A stretch of 5,680 nucleotides of DNA from an uncultured Pseudomonadota bacterium. Lineage in GTDB: Bacteria > Pseudomonadota > Gammaproteobacteria > Burkholderiales > SG8-39. The notes beneath the pieces are model-generated. The model had not been told where the DNA came from. It did not search any database and was given only the letters and a program-made list of their open reading frames with translations. The DNA lies in NCBI GenBank assembly GCA_903864555.1, contig CAIPGJ010000002.1, positions 1-5,680 on the forward strand, in the 5' to 3' direction. Shown piece after piece: positions 1 to 5,680 of this stretch. Both the position numbers and the translations under genes were made by a program. Numbering within the stretch: position 1 is the stretch's first letter; every line of letters starts with the position of its first letter.

Positions 1-32
1 ATCTGCTCTTCGGTAAATCTGCTCTTCTTCAT
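1..32 (-). CDS. IS3-family transposase OrfA, N-terminal 11 codons (partial)
   Basis: OrfA is the helix-turn-helix DNA-binding half of the IS3-family transposase. It is normally joined to the DDE catalytic OrfB by programmed frameshifting. Only the start is present: ATG at 32-30, then codons for KKSRFTEEQI, running off the left edge. The 'SRFTEEQI' stretch is the opening of the first helix in the IS51/IS407-type OrfA family. A GGAG ribosome binding site lies 10 nt upstream (46-43). Whether the transposase is intact cannot be judged from this window. Confidence 0.8.
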   Translation of the reverse strand, partial: MKKSRFTEEQ

Positions 33-60
33 GTCCGTCATTCTCCATAAATTGACGGAC
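33..60 (-). promoter_or_regulatory. Hairpin presenting the OrfA ribosome binding site
   Basis: A perfect 8-bp inverted repeat, GTCCGTCA (33-40) with TGACGGAC (53-60), flanks a 12-nt loop. In the OrfA transcript the loop carries the Shine-Dalgarno GGAG (46-43), and the 3' arm ends directly at the start codon (32). The structure is seen in the sequence. A role in limiting transposase translation is inferred by analogy with hairpins at transposase start sites in other insertion sequences. Confidence 0.5.
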
Positions 61-83
61 TTCTCTACTTCAATTTGGTACGG

Positions 84-101
84 CTGGCAGGGGGCAGGTC
101 A
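84..101 (-). repeat. Presumed terminal inverted repeat of the IS3-family element
   Basis: The 18-nt sequence TGACCTGCCCCCTGCCAG, read on the minus strand from 101, sits at the transition from IS to host coding sequence and begins with TG as IS3-family ends do. Its partner at the other end of the element is not in the window, so the length of the repeat is an estimate. Confidence 0.6.
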
Positions 102-727
102 ACCAGGCGCGCGGAAATGTCGGTGCCGCCGGCGCCACCGGCACCAACCCCATCTCCTTCGGCTTTCCCACCGAAGGCGACCCCTTCGTCATGGACATGG
201 GTTCCTCCGCCTTCATGGGCACCGACCTCGCCTTCCGGCAGCGCCGCAACGAGCAGCTGCCCGAAGGCGTGGCTCTCGACCACCAAGGCCGCCCCACCAC
301 CGACCCGCACGAGGTGCACTTCATCAAGACCTTGGCCGGGCACAAGGGCTTTGCCCTGGCGCTGGCCATGCAGTCACTCGGCGTGTTCGCGGGCTCCGGT
401 TCCGACAGCGAGAAGGTCTACGGCTACACCTTCATCACCATCAAGCCCGAACTGCTGATGCCGCTGGTTGAATTCCGCCGTGACATGAGCCGCATGCTGG
501 CCGAAGTGAAGGCCGTGAAGAAGCAGCCCGGCGTGGGCAACATCCGCCTGCCCTCGGAGAACTCCTACGCCACGCGCCGCCGGTTGCTGAAGGAAGGCAT
601 CGAGATCGACCTCAAGATCCACAAGGCGCTGCTCGCGACCCCGAAGGGCTCGCTGCCGGAGCAGTTCCAAGCAATGCAACTTTTCTTCAACTGGCCTGGC
701 ATGTCACCGGCAATGCGCCGGACCTGA
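102..727 (+). pseudogene. Ldh-family (malate/L-lactate dehydrogenase-like) oxidoreductase, 5'-truncated by the IS
   Basis: The reading frame encodes about the last 207 residues of an NAD(P)H-dependent 2-oxoacid reductase-type enzyme of the Ldh_2 family (relatives include AllD, YiaK, DpkA and ComC; the substrate cannot be assigned). Seen in the sequence are GTNPISFGFP near the start (about 140-169), the DMGSSAF stretch (194-214), LPEGVALD followed by PTTDP, the conserved GHKG motif (about 338-349) expected to contact the cofactor, and IRLPSE near the end. The family usually has about 330-350 residues. The N-terminal 130 or so are missing, and the frame runs straight into the IS end at 101 with no plausible start. 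The first ATG (191) lies inside the conserved core, so an active product is unlikely. The extreme C-terminus after about residue 190 (LFFNWPGMSPAMRRT) does not resemble the family end I would expect and may also be altered. The gene converges on the secretion operon. Confidence 0.8.
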
Positions 728-741
728 TATTGAAGAGGGCA

Positions 742-781
742 GATGCTGGCGAGAAACCAGGGGACACCAGGCCCCGGCATC
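742..781 (-). terminator. Weak candidate hairpin at the end of the secretion operon
   Basis: In the 129-bp gap between the two convergent genes, GATGCTGG (742-749) can pair with CCGGCATC (774-781) in an 8-bp stem with one G-T wobble. A smaller alternative GGGG/CCCC hairpin lies inside the loop. It is located 76 bp past the stop of the minus-strand operon and 15 bp past the plus-strand stop, where a bidirectional terminator would sit. No T-run follows on either strand, so it is not a convincing intrinsic terminator. Nothing else was recognised in the gap. Confidence 0.22.
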
Positions 782-856
782 AGACCATCAGCTTCCGCCT
801 GACTGCCATTTCTCGCACAGTGCCGGTATCGTGATGGGCTTGTGGCGGAGGCTAGC

Positions 857-2962
857 TCACCAGCCCGCCTCACGCCACAACACCGCGAGTGCACTGCGCA
901 TCATGCGTGCCCCCGCCGACTCCTCTTCGGCCAGGATGGTGACTGTGCCACGCCAAACCTGCGAAGCAAGACCTGGATCTTGCTCCTGCGGACGGAAGCG
1001 CACCCTATACACAGATTGTTCAGGGAAAAATTTTCCCTCCACCTCGCGAGTGGCTATTGCTCCGCCCTGGGATCGGGCCAGGATGCCGCTGGGCAAAACC
1101 CGCGTTGCATCTCGCTCGATTGCCACCAGCGTCATGGTCAGCGGGGCGGCAACCCCTCGCTCCGGATGGAACATCGCGGAAGCGCCGACCCGAAGCCGGT
1201 CAAGATCCCGTTCCGTGACATAGGCGTCTACCTGCCATTGCTCCGGATCGATCACCGTAGCAAGCGGCTCATTGCGGGTGACCCAGGTTCCTTCCCGCAG
1301 GTCCGGGTCGGCAAGTCTCACGATCCCGCGGACGGGGGCGACCGGCATGGTTCTCGTCTGCTCCGATTCAAGCCCGCGCAGCGAAGCCCGGGCAACCTCC
1401 AGTTCTGACTGTAGCGGGCGCAACTGGTTGCGAAGCTGCGGGTTGACTGCGGCCGCATCGGCCTGTGCCGCCAATCTGGCCACCCGGCTGGCCGCTGCTG
1501 AACGACGCTCATCGAGGTGCATTTGCGACAGGGTAAATAGCGGCGCATCTTTCTCGACCTGCTGTCCATCCCTGATGTACATCGAATCAATCCGGGCAGA
1601 CTCCAGAGCAAACACCATGAACTCCTGACCGGGACGCAGCATGCCCCCGGCTTGCACTCGCCATGGCAGCGGCGTCACGAGCAGCAAAAGGAAACTGGCG
1701 AGCACGAAACCCGCAAGAAATGTTCGGGGGGACCAAGCAATGTCGGCGCGGCGGGTCCACCAGATCTTCAGTTCCGAGGTGATCGGCATGATGACGAACC
1801 AGACGATTTCTATGAGAAACAGGATGATGCCTACAATTTTGACAAAGAAGGCATACACGAGCAGTGCAATTCCGAGGAAGACAGCCAATCGGTAAATCCA
1901 CACCACCCAAGCAAACAAGACCAGTCCCGCCGCACGCCCACCGGCAAAATGCTCTGGCGGCAGATCCGATAAGCGAAATAGCCATTCGCGCAGCCGCCAT
2001 CGGGCGAGCGCAAAGCTGCGGGCGTGCAGATTGGGCGTGTCCAGAAAATCGGCGAGTGCGAAGTACCCGTCGAATCGCATGAACGGGCTGAGGTTCACCA
2101 GCAAGGTGCTGATCCAGGTCGTGGTCGCTAGCAGGAAAACGGCGCTACGTAGCAGTCCATCCTCGAGCAGGGACCAGGCAAGCGTGGCCCAGATCGCGAT
2201 GAGGAGTTCGGTTGCGACACCTGCCATGCTGATGAGCAGCCTGGCCCTGCGATCGGGCAATTTCCAGGCTTCATTCACATCGGTGTAGGGGATGGGCCAA
2301 AGCACCATGAATGCCACTCCCATCGACGGCACATGGCAGCCCCGCCGCCTGGCGGCGATGCCATGGCCGAACTCGTGCAGAACTTTGGCGAATATCAGTG
2401 CCAGGGCATAGCTGGCAATACCAGAAGGCGTCAAGGTATCCACGAGATATGCCTTGAAAACATCCCACTGCCGGCTTACCAGGGCGATTCCGCAAACGAG
2501 GGCCCCGAGCGTGGCCACCAGGAACACCTTGGAGAACAGCCATCCAGTGAGGGGAACCAGGGCGGACAGGAGGCGATCTGGCCTGGCGAGGGGAACACGA
2601 AAAAACAAGTAGTTGTGGATGGCTCTGGCCAGCAGGGATTGCCGGGCGGCGCGGGCGCTCCCGGCAAGTGCTGCCGAGCCTTCCAGGGGCCTGGGCACCA
2701 ACAGCTCATTGCGCGCCAGAAACCGCTGTACCTCGAGCACATCCGCCTCGTCGGCATCCAGCGGTGTACTTTGGCGCACACCTTCTGCGATCGCCTTGGG
2801 TGTTCCCATCCCCCAGTGACAGAGGATTTCGAAGGTCAGCCAGTCAAGTCGAAAGAAACGATTGCGGGAGGGATCCTGAACCGTCCAGGTCGGATGGCCC
2901 TGGGCCGAGCGTGGACCCACATGCAATGCAAGCTCCTGTCGTAGCGGCAGCACCTCTGTCAT
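857..2962 (-). CDS. M50 (S2P-like) membrane metalloprotease fused to an HlyD-type periplasmic adaptor
   Basis: This 701-residue inner-membrane protein has three parts. Residues about 20-95 resemble the PqqD-like/winged-helix module found ahead of YydH-type peptide zinc metalloproteases (VQDPSRNRFFRLD, then a leucine-rich helical stretch). Residues about 130-432 are a multipass membrane domain with about seven or eight hydrophobic segments. It contains the zinc motif HEFGH (196-200, catalytic Glu197) and a second-ligand motif N290-x-x-P293...D298-G299, so the M50 active-site residues appear intact. Residues about 436-701 are an HlyD-like adaptor: a lipoyl half-motif (about 437-477), a short Ala/Arg/Leu-rich coiled coil (about 482-535), the second lipoyl half (about 543-572) and a beta-barrel region. 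ATG 2962 is chosen because it follows the stop of the upstream gene by 2 bp, with a weak GGTG at 2973-2970, which suggests translational coupling. The probable role is in processing or export of the exoprotein encoded upstream, acting at the inner membrane and periplasm. Substrate and actual proteolysis are inferred. Confidence 0.88.
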   Translation of the reverse strand: MTEVLPLRQELALHVGPRSAQGHPTWTVQDPSRNRFFRLDWLTFEILCHWGMGTPKAIAEGVRQSTPLDADEADVLEVQRFLARNELLVPRPLEGSAALAGSARAARQSLLARAIHNYLFFRVPLARPDRLLSALVPLTGWLFSKVFLVATLGALVCGIALVSRQWDVFKAYLVDTLTPSGIASYALALIFAKVLHEFGHGIAARRRGCHVPSMGVAFMVLWPIPYTDVNEAWKLPDRRARLLISMAGVATELLIAIWATLAWSLLEDGLLRSAVFLLATTTWISTLLVNLSPFMRFDGYFALADFLDTPNLHARSFALARWRLREWLFRLSDLPPEHFAGGRAAGLVLFAWVVWIYRLAVFLGIALLVYAFFVKIVGIILFLIEIVWFVIMPITSELKIWWTRRADIAWSPRTFLAGFVLASFLLLLVTPLPWRVQAGGMLRPGQEFMVFALESARIDSMYIRDGQQVEKDAPLFTLSQMHLDERRSAAASRVARLAAQADAAAVNPQLRNQLRPLQSELEVARASLRGLESEQTRTMPVAPVRGIVRLADPDLREGTWVTRNEPLATVIDPEQWQVDAYVTERDLDRLRVGASAMFHPERGVAAPLTMTLVAIERDATRVLPSGILARSQGGAIATREVEGKFFPEQSVYRVRFRPQEQDPGLASQVWRGTVTILAEEESAGARMMRSALAVLWREAGW

Positions 2963-2964
2963 TG

Positions 2965-4305
2965 CTAAACACCGAAGAATTCGCGGATGGCCGCAAGCGG
3001 GCGCCTGAACATCCAGTAACCGAGGGCCACCCGCTCGCCACTAAGCCGCACCGTCCCCCTCAGTCCAATCCGGTAATCGGTCTGTCTGTCCAGGGTAGCG
3101 CGCACACGGTAGGCATGGTTTCCGTCCGGACGCTTGACCGCCTCGTGGGAAACGTAGCGCACACGGCCCCCGACTGGATCGAGTGGACTGGAGCTCAGAT
3201 AAAGCTTGGCGGGGGAATCCGCCGGCAATGCAATGGCGTCACCAACTGCCACCCATGCTTCGATCTCCTTGCTTTGATCCGAGGCGATCCGGAGGATGCG
3301 CTCCCCGGTTGCCACCGGCCGGCCGATCCACTCATGCGGGTCATCGAAAAGCACAATCCCGCTTTCGGCTGCCAGAACCCGGGCCCGCCCACGCTGGCCA
3401 AGCAGAAAGTCCGCCTCGGCGCGCTTCTCAGCTACATTGCCCCGTGCGCCAGCAAGTTGCGCCCGGGCCCGCGGGTCTGCCAGTGCCTGCTGCGAGAGCT
3501 GCCTCAGTTCCACCTGTGCCGTTGTGAGCGCCTGGGTGGCGACCTCCAGGCGCGAGGCAATCTGCATCACATCGAACGAGAATAGCGGATCACCCGCCTT
3601 CACCAACTGGTTCGGCCGCACATAGAATTCACGCACCACCCCATCAAGCGGCGCGCGCACCGGCATGGGCTCGACCGGCACCAGTTCACCGGGGGCGAGC
3701 ACCGAAATCGGCACCGGAATGAACAGCGCTGCAACCACCACTGCCAGCGCGGCCAGACCCTGTACGGTCTTACCGGGTTTAACACGGCTGGACTGCGCCC
3801 TCACCAGCGGTTCAATCGCATGCCGTGCCACTGCCCACGCGCCCATCCAGGCCGACACCAAAAGCGCTTCGCTCTCCTGCCAGGGCTCATCGCGGGAAAA
3901 CAGGACGCCCCCGGCAGGAACGCCCGAGGCGTTTGATGCCACTACCAGGGGTACCCACAGTCCATTTGGCCCCAGCCACTCCGACCACTGCTCTGAAAGT
4001 TCTGGCGCGAGATCTGAGGCAAGGACAACGCGATGACGATCCAGTGGCAATTTCTCGCACACCTGGTCCAGCCATTGCACGTAGGGCGCGTTGCGCTCGA
4101 TGGTGGCCACCCCCGACAGGGCGATGGTACCTCGACGCAGTGTCCAAAGTGATGCCTGCCGGTACGGCGCAAGCATGTGGGTATCGTTGACTGCCATGAA
4201 ATCCAGCTCGGCAGAATCCGCGACCCGAGTCATGCGCTCAAGGAGCGCGGTCAGCGCGGGCAGTTGCACTGATTCGGCGACCACAGCTTCCGTAGGGGCA
4301 TTCAT
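2965..4305 (-). CDS. HlyD-family membrane fusion protein with GAF-like cytoplasmic N-terminal domain
   Basis: This 446-residue protein is anchored by a single membrane segment (about 180-203, LAALAVVVAALFIPVPI). Residues about 16-165 precede the anchor and look like a divergent GAF domain, so the predicted topology places it in the cytoplasm. After the anchor come a barrel-sandwich/lipoyl half (about 205-246, with PVRAPLDGVVREFYVRPNQLV and AGDPLFSFD), a helical hairpin (about 248-308), the second lipoyl half (about 309-345, ESGIVLFDDPHEWIGRPV) and a beta-barrel (about 346-425). That is the standard order of HlyD/RND-type periplasmic adaptors, which bridge an inner-membrane transporter and an outer-membrane channel. 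The start ATG at 4305 has a GGTGG (4316-4312) six bases upstream and lies 30 bp after the exoprotein stop. The gene runs into the M50-HlyD gene with a 2-bp gap, so the two adaptors are probably made together. The GAF assignment rests on overall pattern only; no ligand-binding residues can be named. Confidence 0.85.
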   Translation of the reverse strand: MNAPTEAVVAESVQLPALTALLERMTRVADSAELDFMAVNDTHMLAPYRQASLWTLRRGTIALSGVATIERNAPYVQWLDQVCEKLPLDRHRVVLASDLAPELSEQWSEWLGPNGLWVPLVVASNASGVPAGGVLFSRDEPWQESEALLVSAWMGAWAVARHAIEPLVRAQSSRVKPGKTVQGLAALAVVVAALFIPVPISVLAPGELVPVEPMPVRAPLDGVVREFYVRPNQLVKAGDPLFSFDVMQIASRLEVATQALTTAQVELRQLSQQALADPRARAQLAGARGNVAEKRAEADFLLGQRGRARVLAAESGIVLFDDPHEWIGRPVATGERILRIASDQSKEIEAWVAVGDAIALPADSPAKLYLSSSPLDPVGGRVRYVSHEAVKRPDGNHAYRVRATLDRQTDYRIGLRGTVRLSGERVALGYWMFRRPLAAIREFFGV

Positions 4306-4311
4306 GTCAAG

Positions 4312-4316
4312 CCACC
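4312..4316 (-). promoter_or_regulatory. Ribosome binding site of the GAF-HlyD gene
   Basis: GGTGG on the minus strand, six bases before ATG 4305. It is a weak match to the Shine-Dalgarno consensus but correctly spaced. It lies in the 30-bp gap after the exoprotein stop and supports this start. No promoter or terminator was recognised in that gap, which fits one polycistronic message. Confidence 0.45.
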
Positions 4317-4335
4317 AGCAACATCACCGATGTCC

Positions 4336-5680
4336 TCAGCCTCTCGGATTGGCCACGGGAGTCTTGTCCATCATCCGCTGCTGAGCCCGCTCGATGGGCT
4401 CAACAACAGCCAGCGGACGTTCCACCACCGGACGCCCCGCCCCAGGTACGCGCGACTGAGCAGCGATCCGATCGTTTGCAGCCATGCGATCAACAGCGAA
4501 GGCAAGCTGCCCGGCGGGGCGCTTAACCGCAATATTGCGCATCTCGAGCAACTGCTGACTGAAACTGATGCGGCCAGTCGGAACCGGTACGGCACTTCGG
4601 CGATCCTGATCGCGTCGCTGCTCCTCTACATCCCCGACTTCCAGCTTGAATATCGAATCGGCTTCCTTACCCTGGCTGTCGCGAGCGGTAACCCGTATCT
4701 CGACGGTTCCCTTGAACGTACCAGGTGGCGTGCCGACAAACACCCCTGTGGTCGAATTGAACTGAAGCCAATTCGGCAGGGGACTGCCGTCGGTGAGTTG
4801 CGCCGACAGCGTCAGTCGTTCCCCTGGGTTGGTCGATATGAACGTCCCCTCCGGCACCCCGAACCGCGCCTCCCTGCCAGACTCGCCAAACTGGTCGGGT
4901 ATGACGTTGGCGGTCGACAGGGCTGGTATCTCTCGAATCGGCAGTGGAGCGATCGGAATCGTGCTCAGCGGAACTGGCGCCGCTGGAGCATCAGCCGGTA
5001 TCACGACACGCACTGGCTGAGGCACCGGAATCGGAGCGATCGGCGCTACGGAAACAGGCTGAACGACGGGTGTGTCGTCGTCCGGGCGAAGTCCAGTCGG
5101 GTTGCCATCCGCGTCACGCACTACGCCCCGTCCATCGTCCAATATGCTTGCCTGCCCGCTGCCGGATGCCGCCCCGGTCGCAGCCACAGAAAGGCTGAAG
5201 CGCTCCTCTCCCTCCAGGATGGAATCGTTGACGATTGCAACCCGCACCTTCACCGGCCCGAGCTGCCCAGCCGAAATGGGCACTCCTCCGGATGCGGAAA
5301 CCCAGCGGGTTCCATCGTAATATTCGAGTGTGGTTGCCGTATCCACACCAATTGACGCCGTGCCTGAAGTCAGGCTCGGAGTGAACAGAATACTGCTCGC
5401 CGACGGATTACTCAGCCGAACCTCAAAAACAGCAAACGGTGAGGCCTCGTTGATCGATATGCTGTTGACAAGAAGCACCGGCCGGTCATTATCCAGCAAC
5501 GCGTTCGGATCCGGATTGCCCGTCGTGTTGTTCGGGTATACCGACCCCGTGCCGTCATCGACGATCGTCGCCGTGCCCGCAGTGCCCGTGCCTCCAGTGT
5601 TCGTCGCGGTCAAGGTGAACGTCTCCGCCCCCTCATACGTGGTGTCATTCACCAGCGCTGTACGAACCAGCAGCGTGCTC
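4336..5680 (-). CDS. Large Calx-beta / putative-Ig repeat exoprotein, C-terminal 447 residues (partial)
   Basis: The frame is open to the right edge, so only the C-terminus of what is probably a much larger surface or secreted protein is present. In fragment numbering, residues 1-43 are the end of one Calx-beta repeat (VNDTTYEGAETFTL ending in IVDDGTG). Residues about 60-183 are a second full repeat (SINEASPFAVFEVRLSNPS, then VNDSILEGEERFSL and ILDDGRG). Calx-beta repeats bind calcium through acidic loop residues in related proteins. Residues about 200-255 are a Pro/Ala/Val/Ile-rich linker. Residues about 272-350 match a He_PIG/cadherin-like Ig domain (LTDGSPLPNWLQFNSTTGVFVGTPPGTFKGTVEIRV is spread over 295-330). 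The last 95 or so residues form a basic, Gln/Arg-rich tail ending VANPRG. No GGxGxDxxx RTX repeats, LPxTG motif, beta-barrel or membrane anchor is visible. The position just upstream of two HlyD-type adaptor genes suggests it is their export substrate; this is inference. The full length and N-terminal signal are outside the window. Confidence 0.8.
   Translation of the reverse strand, partial: STLLVRTALVNDTTYEGAETFTLTATNTGGTGTAGTATIVDDGTGSVYPNNTTGNPDPNALLDNDRPVLLVNSISINEASPFAVFEVRLSNPSASSILFTPSLTSGTASIGVDTATTLEYYDGTRWVSASGGVPISAGQLGPVKVRVAIVNDSILEGEERFSLSVAATGAASGSGQASILDDGRGVVRDADGNPTGLRPDDDTPVVQPVSVAPIAPIPVPQPVRVVIPADAPAAPVPLSTIPIAPLPIREIPALSTANVIPDQFGESGREARFGVPEGTFISTNPGERLTLSAQLTDGSPLPNWLQFNSTTGVFVGTPPGTFKGTVEIRVTARDSQGKEADSIFKLEVGDVEEQRRDQDRRSAVPVPTGRISFSQQLLEMRNIAVKRPAGQLAFAVDRMAANDRIAAQSRVPGAGRPVVERPLAVVEPIERAQQRMMDKTPVANPRG

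Larger units (their letters stand above)
1..101 (-). mobile_element. IS3-family insertion sequence, one terminus (partial)
   Basis: This is the OrfA-side end of an insertion sequence; the rest lies left of the window. Two things support it. First, the minus strand encodes MKKSRFTEEQI from position 32, the typical OrfA N-terminus of IS3-family elements of the IS51/IS407 type. Second, a likely terminal sequence, TGACCTGCCCCCTGCCAG, sits at 101-84 on the minus strand, starting with the TG typical of IS3-family ends. Immediately beyond 101 the plus strand becomes dehydrogenase coding sequence, which places the boundary at about 101. The other terminus and any 3-4 bp target duplication are outside the window, so the exact boundary is uncertain by a few bases. 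Confidence 0.82.

Noticed and set aside
68..73. TTGAAG on the minus strand as a -35 box for the IS transposase
   Set aside because: The only -10 candidate at suitable spacing (TTATGG region, about 45-50) overlaps the ribosome binding site, so a transcript from it would lack the Shine-Dalgarno sequence.
565..894. Minus-strand frame of 109 codons across the gap between the dehydrogenase remnant and the operon
   Set aside because: It overlaps both neighbouring genes, its start lies inside the M50-HlyD gene, and it shows no recognisable domain or convincing ribosome binding site. A degraded mobile element cannot be excluded, so the region is kept only as a low-interest finding.
2668..3585. Open plus-strand frame of 305 codons opposite the two adaptor genes
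   Set aside because: It crosses the junction of the two well-supported minus-strand genes, has Pro/Arg/Cys/His-rich composition typical of an antisense shadow in GC-rich DNA, and shows no recognisable domain.
4330..5355. Open plus-strand frame of 341 codons opposite the exoprotein gene
   Set aside because: It lies antisense to clear Calx-beta and Ig-like domains and is Arg/His-rich with no domain pattern; it is a shadow of the minus-strand gene.
4336..5680. Exoprotein as an RTX toxin or classical T1SS adhesin
   Set aside because: No GGxGxDxxx nonapeptides are present in the C-terminal 447 residues and the tail is basic; only Calx-beta and He_PIG-like domains can be supported.

Overview
The window looks like a GC-rich proteobacterial chromosome, most likely a betaproteobacterium of the Burkholderiales type. 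This is inferred from base composition, the IS3-family element and the gene families, not from a phylogenetic marker. It holds three blocks.

Block 1 (1-101) is one end of an IS3-family insertion sequence, with a terminal repeat and the first 11 codons of OrfA on the minus strand. It abuts a 5'-truncated gene of the malate/L-lactate dehydrogenase-like oxidoreductase family (about 102-727, plus strand). Only about the last 207 residues of a roughly 330-350 residue family remain, so the gene is probably disrupted. A 129-bp gap (728-856) with one weak hairpin separates it from the next block, which converges on it.

Blocks 2 and 3 form one tightly packed minus-strand operon, read from the right edge to 857. 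The first gene (partial, 4336-5680) is the C-terminal end of a large repeat exoprotein or adhesin with Calx-beta domains, a Pro/Ala-rich linker, a putative-Ig (He_PIG/cadherin-like) domain and a basic tail. The second (2965-4305) is an inner-membrane HlyD-type adaptor with a GAF-like cytoplasmic N-terminus. The third (857-2962) is a 701-residue fusion of an S2P/M50-like multipass membrane metalloprotease (HEFGH and DG motifs intact) with a C-terminal HlyD-type adaptor. Spacings are 30 bp and 2 bp.

The natural reading is a dedicated export or surface-display system. A giant modular exoprotein is encoded next to two different HlyD-like adaptors, one carrying an integral membrane protease in place of a visible ABC transporter. 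No ABC ATPase and no TolC-like outer-membrane gene are present in the window; they may lie outside it. The exoprotein shows no glycine-rich RTX nonapeptides, and its C-terminus is unlike a classical type I secretion signal. This makes the operon the most interesting part of the window.
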